Both the position numbers and the translations under genes were made by a program. From the NCBI GenBank assembly GCA_964036045.1, contig OZ038392.1:23028090-23092089 (forward strand): a DNA stretch of 64,000 nt, given 5' to 3'. Of this stretch, positions 35,201 through 44,200 are shown piece by piece (within the stretch, counting starts at the first letter, position 1; every line of letters starts with the position of its first letter). Source of the stretch: Eutreptiella sp. 'Long Island Sound 2002'. Lineage: Eukaryota > Euglenozoa > Euglenophyceae > Eutreptiales > Eutreptiaceae. Below the pieces are notes generated by a model. That model did no database searches, was not told the origin of the DNA, and was given only the letters and a program-made list of their open reading frames with translations.

Positions 35201-38200
35201 GTCTACCGGCGTTTCCCGTTCTTTGATGTTCCATTGGTGCGTCATCCTGCGGGGGCTTCTTCTCTTCACAGATGCTCGACCTGGTGCCCCGAAAGTGTTT
35301 GTCGAATTGGGCCTCTCCACTTGGGAGCTGCTGCACAGTGGTGGGTGCAGGGATGGATCTAATTTTGGCGCCATCGGGGGGTGGGGGTGGGGGGGAGGGG
35401 TAGTGAATTGTGACATGTCACGATGTACATAAAGGGCCATAGTGGGAAATTGCTGGTTCCGAAAATATTGTGACGCCCAAAGCTTTTGTGTGACGATATC
35501 GTGACACTTTGTCACAATATTTGGGGGGGGGAAGGGAGGCCCACCCCCCCAGTCATATCCATCCCCGGGTGGGTGCAGGCACACACTCATGCAAACATCG
35601 CAAGACTGAACTCACTCACGGCGGTCTGTGTTGCCTGACCCAAGGGCCATGCCATGGACGTGGCAGTGGGCCCTGCTACTTGTTGCCATGGACAGTGCAT
35701 CCCTCCTACCGGACCCCAGATGCACTATCGCACTGGCAGTTGAGCCAGCCCTTTGGTGTCTCTCATGGGGTGCGCCCAGGCTCAGACCCCGACACCAACC
35801 CCCCCCCCCCCCCACCCCAAACACCTGGTCAACAGCACGGGCAACAGGCCGTCTCCGGGACGGCCGATCCCCGGAGTAGTCAAACAGGACAAGTCATCCG
35901 GGGGCTCCGTTGGCACAATCAAAACACGTTCAGACCCACAGAGGGTCAGAATGAGCAGTGGCGAGAGGCCCACAGGTGCCGCCAAAGGCAACCAATCAGA
36001 TACCGAGGCCTTGTCCCAAACCCCCGCCCCCCACCCACCCCCACCCCCAGGAGGTCCAAAATGTTGAGGAGGTCCGGACCAGATGTGGCCCAAACTTGGC
36101 GCCAAAGGCCAGGACTCCAATTTTGTATGCAAACCATGAAATTTTTGCGGACCCCGACCTCCCCCATCCAGCCCCCCCCCCCCCCCCACCTGGCTGCGAC
36201 AAAGGTGTGCCCCTGCCTTGAATCCCCCCCCCCCCCCCGCCAGGCACCGACCCATGGTGTGACCCGACGTCCCCCCCCCCCCCTGCCAGCACAGGGCACC
36301 TGGCCGAGAGCAGACTGCGCGCGCACCTACACATACAGGCACGGCGGTATCTCCCTCTCGTCAGCGCCTTGACGAGGTACGGGAGTTGTCAGCAGTCTGG
36401 ACGGCTGTGAGACCAGACGACCAAAGGGGGGTACCCAGTCGAGCCAGTGAAGTACGGGCACACTGGCCGTGGGTCACCACCTTTGGCGCAAGCCGAGACC
36501 CAACCCAACCCAACCCAACCCACCTGGCTGCTAGGATAAGACCCCCCAGAGGGTAATATTTTCTTCAAATCCCCCACATATGTGTGTTCAAGATGACGAG
36601 TGCAACGAGGGGGTCATTTGAGGTACGTATGTTGGGGTACCTGGGACCCCCCCCCCCCCCCCACAGGGCCCCCAAAAGGTGAGGGGGGGGGGGTTGCTGT
36701 CAGGTCTGAGCCGGAGTACCCTCCACGTGTCTCTTTTGTTCTGTAAGGGGTCTGTGGGTCAGTCGTGCGCAATTTTTTTTCCTCGCAATCTGCAACTTAG
36801 TGCCATGCACTGCACACAAAGCGTCAAAGAAATCGAAGTGGTCAGCAGGTCTGAGAGATCCCCCCCCCCCCTTTCCCCCAGACCAAGATGTTTTTGGGGC
36901 TGTCAAACAGATTCGAACCCCCCTCCCTCCTCCCCCTTGGCCCCCAGTCTGTAGCTCACACCGCACGGGTATTGCTGACAGAGGTGAGAACTCGACTCCA
37001 TGCATGACTGTACTCCATGCATGCTTTTTCTGAGTACCTGGCCTACCCTACCCAGGGGGGGGGGGGGAGGTGCCTGCCTTTTTCAAAATGGTGGATGTCT
37101 CCTTCTGATGGGATGGGGTGGGCCAAGAGTGGGTTGGTGGTAATGAGGGGAATGGCTATATTCCCTTTTCCCCCTTATATTTTCCTTTGTGTTGGTCAGC
37201 CGGTGAGCCGCTGAGCCTGCTGACCCCCCCCCCCCCCGTGGCAGTAGGTCCAATGCTGTGGTTGCCTGCCTAAAGTGGGTGCCTCCCCTTCTCACTCGAC
37301 ACCCCCCCCCCCCCAGCCTGTCAGAAAAATCATGGCTGCATGCCCCCTGTGCTGCGGCATGACATGACGATGGCATGCCTCTGCCATCTGGGATGCCAGG
37401 CTGTGCGGTAAGAGATGGTCTGTGGGCATTCTTGCACCACCCCCTTGTCCCTGTGCCACGCAGGAGTACATTGATGATGGCATGACGGGGTTCTGCCCCA
37501 AGCCAGTGAAGAAAGCGTTCCTGATGAATGTCTTATGGACCGTCTTGGGTGATGCCCGGAGGAAAGCCAACAAGGCGCGGGCCATGGAGAAGGACGGCGA
37601 AGCGGCAGACGCCAACAGCCTGTCGCCAACCCCGCGGTCATCTGGTGTATCGCAACCGGCACCTAAGACTGGGCAAAATGTGCTGCTGATCGAACAGAAC
37701 ATGCTGACCCAGATGCTGCTGAAGCGGTTCTTCACCAAGCTTGGGGTGAAATGTGACTACTGCAACAGCCTGTCTGACGGCTTGCAGCAGCTTGCCAAGC
37801 ACAAGTATCAGGTGTCTGGCGCAGCCTGTTGCACCTTCCCCTTGTGCATTGGCTATTTACTACTGCGGCACGGATGTATTCGGGTGGGTGGGTGGGTGCC
37901 TGTGTCCTCTTGTCTCTCTTGTGCTGCACATTTCTTGCCCCATTCTGCTCCATGCTTCCCTTGAAGAGAACAATGCACACATGGTCGTGTGGGTTTGTTG
38001 TTGGTACAACAGTCAGTTCAACACAGGGGGCCACTGACAGCACCACTTGGAAAATTTGCTCGTGTCTTGTGTATTGCTTTGGTGGCTGACTGGGTGGGTG
38101 GGTGTCCAATAGCCCCCCCCCCCCCCCCGTGAGGGTGGGCCAATTCTGGGTCCCTGGGTTTTCCACAAATCTTGGTGGGTGGGTGTCTTAACCCCCCACA

Positions 38201-41200
38201 TCTCTGTCCCCAGGGGTGTATTAGACCGGCTGTACACCGTAGGAGGAGCGAGGCCCCCGGGACCCCTGCTCCCCCCCCCCCCTTCCAATGTTTGAGGCGG
38301 ACAGCCAAAATTACCTCGAAGAGGGTTGTTAGATCAAGCACAGGTGCGTACGCCATATACCCCCCCTTTTTGGGGTCATTCGCGTACCATACCCCAAGGT
38401 ATGGTACCGGCTGTCCAACCCCTTGTAAAATCATCATTTTAGGAGAGAAAATGATCCCCCAATGAATTTTTCGTTTTTGACCCCTTTACCCCCCCGTACC
38501 CGGGTACCCCTTTTTGGGGGGGTGGGGGGTCAAAACTTCTTTGCGTATTCTGGGTGCTCTGTGTGGATTTGGACCCAGGTCCGGGGCAATTTTTTTCTTG
38601 TACATGGACCCCCTAACCCATGGCGGGGGTCTCGGGTCCGAACTCCGGGTACCCCTGGTCGCCCCCACCCCCCTATGGGCCCTTGCTAGTGAGGACTNNN
38701 NNNNNNNNNNNNNNNNNNNNNNNNNNNNNNNNNNNNNNNNNNNNNNNNNNNNNNNNNNNNNNNNNNNNNNNNNNNNNNNNNNNNNNNNNNNNNNNNNNNN
38801 NNNNNNNNNNNNNNNNNNNNNNNNNNNNNNNNNNNNNNNNNNNNNNNNNNNNNNNNNNNNNNNNNNNNNNNNNNNNNNNNNNNNNNNNNNNNNNNNNCTG
38901 AGGTATGATGCTACCCACCTCCACTCTCTCTCCCACCCAGTTTTGATGTATTTTTAACGTGTACTCTGGCGCCATGCGACAGGCGAGAGCATATGTATGC
39001 CTCACATCATGGGCATCCCCCACACGCAAATACCGGTCAGTGAAGTGTTCCAGCGTTGAGAGTGTTGATTCTCAGGATTGCAGGGTTCATCGTTCAGGGT
39101 GCAGGGCAGGGCAGGGCCAGCAAAACACGACCATCCAGCAGGCTGCTGCCCAAGCTTCTCGGTTTCCTACAATGGTATGTCCGTCCCCATGTGGGTTCTG
39201 GGCCGTTCCTGGCGGGGGCCTACTGCCATGACAGATGGGGCAACTCGGGACTTCCCACCCCGGTAAAGATCTTACACTCTTTGGTCACGGTTTTGGTGCG
39301 ATGTGTGGAGCCATGGAAGCCCCCAGCCCACAGTAAGTTTAGCCTGGCATGTGGTATGTTCGTAAGGGATATAGCCGGCTCAGATTTTTTGGGCCATCCA
39401 TTTTTGTCAATGCGGCATGGGACAAGCTTGGATATAGGGTGGGGGGAGTTGTGCCGAGGCGGGGTGTAAGGTCTTGGGCGGTGCAGAGCCGAGTCGCCAA
39501 TCAACAGGAGGTAGAGCTCCAGGGTGTAGCGTGGGCGGTACGGCTGGCTTGCGGTTTTGGCTGGCGCGCGGTGACCATTTTTACCGACAGCACGGCGGTA
39601 GGTTACCAGGCGGTGGGCCTTAGGGCTAAGACGTGGCTAAAGCGCCAGATGCGGGTGCTCCGAGCGCTGGTTTGGCGGTTGGCTGTGTCAGGTATGGTCG
39701 TGCAGTTTGTTTGGGTCCCGTCCGCCCTACAACTAGCGGACCCACTGAGTTGGTTGTTTCAAGCCATAACGGGAATGCGAGTGCGGCGGAAATCGAAGCA
39801 TGGTGCATCTATGAACGCCTGGTCACTGTCCCAGCGGCCTGCTCTATCTTTGGGGTGGTGCTTGTCTGACACTTACGCCGCCCACTGTGGTCTTCGTATG
39901 ATGGACCAGCTGGGGGGAGGGATGTGTCAGCTAGGCGAAGCCCGTCCGTGCCCACATGTGCAGTGGCCTTACCATTCATGGTGCGTCGCAGCGGGCCCGT
40001 AGCCGTGCGCGGGGGCACCGTGGTGGCCGCCTGCACCGCCGGTCGGCACAGGCGGTGGCCCGTCGCAGGGCGCGTGCACAGCAGCATCTGCGCGACGTGC
40101 GGTCTCGGCGTCTTGCGGGGCGTTCCGTGCGCCGGGTGATCCGAGGCCACCAGGCCCGGTTGATATTCGCGCAACCGTGCCCGGAGCAGGAGGCACCGGC
40201 CCTCCTCCAGGCGGCGGCGGTCGACTTGGCAACCCGCCTCCAGTCCAGCCCCGAGCAGGCGGTACGGAAGAATGGCAACCCCGACGTCAAGGTCCCGGAC
40301 CAGCGCCACCAGTGCCGCCATCGCTGGCGGATCCTTGTGGGGGGGGAGGGGGGAGGGGTGGTTTACCTGTCCCTGTCGACCCACCACAGGGAAGGAGGCG
40401 TGGGCCTCCCTTATGTTTGGGTGCAGGGAACGCCGGCGTTGGTCTGGCGGGTTGCGGGGTTTTTCCGGGCGTGAGGACGGGCTGGGGATTGCAGCGTGGA
40501 TGTTGCTGTGCCACGACCGTATCTTGATGATTATTTGCGCTTGATCAGGAATATCTGCATGCCGCCCTGTGGAGTTCTCTTTTTGCGGGCGGTGCGTTTG
40601 CTGAGGGTCTAACCCGCGCTGGAGTCCTGCCTACGGGTCTACCGCACGGTGCCCAAGGGGGGTCTTTCACGCCGGATTTTCGGCGCCGACCATGTACATG
40701 GTGCCGGTTGCAGTGTCCTGAGAGCCCGTGGGTCCTTGGGCTGGGAGTGGGCCTTTCGACACGCCGGGGGGGCCACGCTGCTGATGTAGACGAAGAGCTG
40801 GCGTCGTGGCCGTGGGCTTTGGTGGCAGGTTCCAGGGTCTTTGGTCGCCTATTAGCTGTCACGCCACAGTTTGGTGGCCCAGTGCGGGGTAGCCCTGCCG
40901 TCCATATGCTGCCCCCCTGCTTGTACCCAGCGACCGCACCGGGAACCACGCCCTATTCGTGCGGTGCTTGCGCTGAGTTGTATCCACCTAGCCTCCTCCC
41001 CCCACCCCCCCCTATCCCCCTCTCTTTCCCTCCCCTCCCCCCCCTCTTCCAATCCAGGTGGTTCCTTCATCCCTTCCACTGGACTGGCTACCCCTTTACA
41101 CGAATGCAAACACAGGATTCTTAATCCCCGCAGTGAATCCATCGCTTCTCGCTATGTTCGTCTTTTTCCTACTCCAAACATCCGGTTTGCCAGCACTGGC

Positions 41201-44200
41201 AAATCTTTTCGCCAGACCGACAAAGGCAGCAACCCTGCACGTGCCCATGGAGAATTTGCCATCCCAGCTAATTTCAAGCAAAACCGTGTCTTTCAATTCA
41301 GCAATCAGGACAGGCTTGAATCTCAAGCTGTAGCATCTGCTCCTTCCCAAGGCATGCTCGATGTTCTGATCGACAGCCTCACCCCTGAAAGCCATGCCAA
41401 GACAAGTGCAGAAATTTCCCCTGCCAGGCCCAGAAATCTTAGTGATGTCTTTTCCAGCATAGCGCCGCCCTGACTCTGTCTCGTACACCCTCCCGCAACC
41501 AGGGAAGGTCACAAAGCCAGGAGAGTGCCGATATGCTTTGTACCCCTGCAAGGTCCAATTCTAGAGTGTCACGAGCCTCCTCCTCTCACAGTCGGAGAAG
41601 ATCAGGCAACACAACGGAACCAACTACAGATGATACGGATAGCCCTACTCCCCAGCGCCCTCGAAGGAACACTGCACGTACTCAATTGTACCAGAGTTCC
41701 GAAGAAGCTCATAAAGAGAAAGAGAAGCGCCGTAGAACCTACCAACGCACACCACGTAAAAAGAAATACAACCCCTATGATAGGAAGAACAGCTACAGGA
41801 CCTACAAAGCTTCAGGAACCAACAGGCCTTCCCCCCAAAAAGTTTCTCAAGACCTCCTTTACCCCGATTTCGAAAGCTCCCAATGATGATTGCTTTGTTG
41901 TTGCCGAAGACTTGAATGATTTCATGCTGAGTTTTTCAGTACTCCTCTGTATTCCTCTGTCTCCGTTTGTCTCTCAATATTTGCACTATTGCATTGAATT
42001 TACAGGTCAGTTGTTGTGACGACCAGGGACGCCCGGTCTGATGCCTGTACTACCTGTTTCTCTGAGGTTTAACCAGGCATGGCATAGAGAATAAAGATGC
42101 ACTCATGCCATGCTAAGGAGTGCATTACCTCATTCTGCTTTTGCTGCTCTGTTTCTGATTCTCTCTTTAGTACAATATCTCTCTCATAATCTAGGTCTCA
42201 CCCCCCCTTCCATTCACGGGGCCTGGCGAGTGGGAATGGGGGCGGGTAGAAAGGAAAGAAACCAGAGCGGTCTGCTTGCCCAGAGTCTTGGTACTTGTGT
42301 GCCTTGGTAAACACCAGTTTGTCCCCCAAACTGGGTTTACCACCTCGACTGCCCCCCACTGCTCTCTACTAGAGACTTTTGAAAAATTATTACTGCCCGC
42401 CCGCCCACCCTGGAGTCCGTCAGTGTGCACATGAGCCTGTTTGATTCCGCCAGTTAGGTTTAGTATACGTGCGTGATCATGATCTAGCTTTAATTGCCAT
42501 TGCCAGCAAGTATGACAGCGCTAAGAGTTTGGAGTCAGGGCAGCCCCAGGGCCACCCATGCGCCAGTGGAAGGTTACAGCAAATTTTTGCAGAGTGTCCG
42601 GGTTTGCTTGAGTAGTGCCGTCATATGTTACTATTGCCCAAATGGGCATTACTCTGAACTACAGAAGCACTGCCATCTTGTGTTTCGCGGCCTAGAGCGG
42701 TCTGCCTGCCCAGAGTCTTGGTGCTTGTTTGCCTTGGTAAACATTTTTTAGTTATGGGAAAACATTTTTCGGCGCCTTCGGCGCATGCCATACACTGTGT
42801 ACATATTGCTCCATGTGTGCTCCATATACCTTGTTTTCCAGACTACCATGGCCCAACGCTCGTTGTTAGTGTATTTCAGCTCCCCAGTCCCACCGTTGCC
42901 ACGCGCAAAAACGCGAAGACGTAATTGACGCGCTGCTCTATTTTAGGTTTAAAGATAGGATTACCGGTCATAAAAGAGAAAAAGCCGAGGTACCCTTTGA
43001 TCCGGAGTCACTGGATGATGAGGTACTGTTTGATAATTTATCTGATGTCTCCCATTCAGGCAGCGACTCAGGTTCGTCATCATCAGGTTCCAGTTCCAGT
43101 TCCACTACCGATGGAGGCTCCAGTTCAGGCGAGTCTAATTCTGACTGACAAGGAAGATCACTGTCATTTGGCATGAGATGGTGAATGTCCCGCTTTGTTG
43201 TAGTTGTTGTGTATTGGTGAGATGTGGGAACCCTGAATTGACATTCAATGATGAATTTCCTTTGTTTACGGCCAACAACATGACATTTCCATGTGCTGAG
43301 TTGTTCATTCTCCAATAATTTTTCTGTTCCCTGTGGATTGGGTATGTTCCGGCGGACGGCTCCCCCCCCCCCCCCCCGCTCAAGCAAGTCCCGGGGGGGG
43401 GGGGGGGGGGCACACGATGTGCTCGCCACAAGCAAGACTGAGCGCGGGAGGTTGAAGGGTGTGATGTGCCCCCGCCAGGGAAGTGACCTCGCAAGTGGAC
43501 ACCCCAGTGCCCAACAGCCACCGTTGGGGAGGGGTCCCCCACCACCGGCATGGGGTCTTTTCTTGGACGCCCCTGGCCAATGGCGAGGGCCGTTGCCTTC
43601 CTCTACAGGGGCATGGATGAGCAAACCGGCAAACTGCACAGCGAGAGAACCCCTGGCAACAACTGACAACAACTGGCAAAATGCCTGAGTAACCCCCTGG
43701 CCCCGAGCTACATTTCCCACATCAGATGCGGTGGTGAGCGCCCTCCAAACTCCACTGTCTTGGGAAAGACTTTGTGTGGACCGTTGCCGGCGCCGGCACG
43801 GGAGGGACACCAAGGGGCAGAGGCAGCATTTGTGAGTGCTGGGTCAATTGTCCCACTCGCACCTCGTCAAACTAATTTTCTCGGGCTGTTGGGGTTGGCT
43901 GACGGGCTCCTCACCTCGTGCATTTTTTTTTTGAACCCGCCCGGGCGAACATGTGCGTACACCCGGTGAAGTACCGACTGGCATCCCCCCCCCCCCCCTA
44001 AAAGGTGGGTTTGCAATGGGAAGGGGGGTCTAGGCAGGGCTTTGCTTGAAGGGGAGGGGGTGCAATCGGGGAAATTCCAGAGCGGTTGCAGAGCGGTCAT
44101 GGGGGATGTGAAGCGGTTGGGGGGGGGTTACTGGCGGTTGGAAATGCGGTTGGTGCTGGTGTTGGGGTATGGGAATGCCTTCGGGGTAGAGTCAGGGCCG

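Noticed and set aside
34881-35432. 183-codon plus-strand frame as a gene
   Set aside because: Composition is unconvincing, the opposite strand has an equally plausible Cys-containing frame, and no domain is recognised.
42848-42946. A PCNA-binding-like [10 protein letters not shown] peptide joined to the Ser-rich exon by a 26-bp intron
   Set aside because: The implied intron is too short and the phase does not fit; the Ser-rich frame is open without it.
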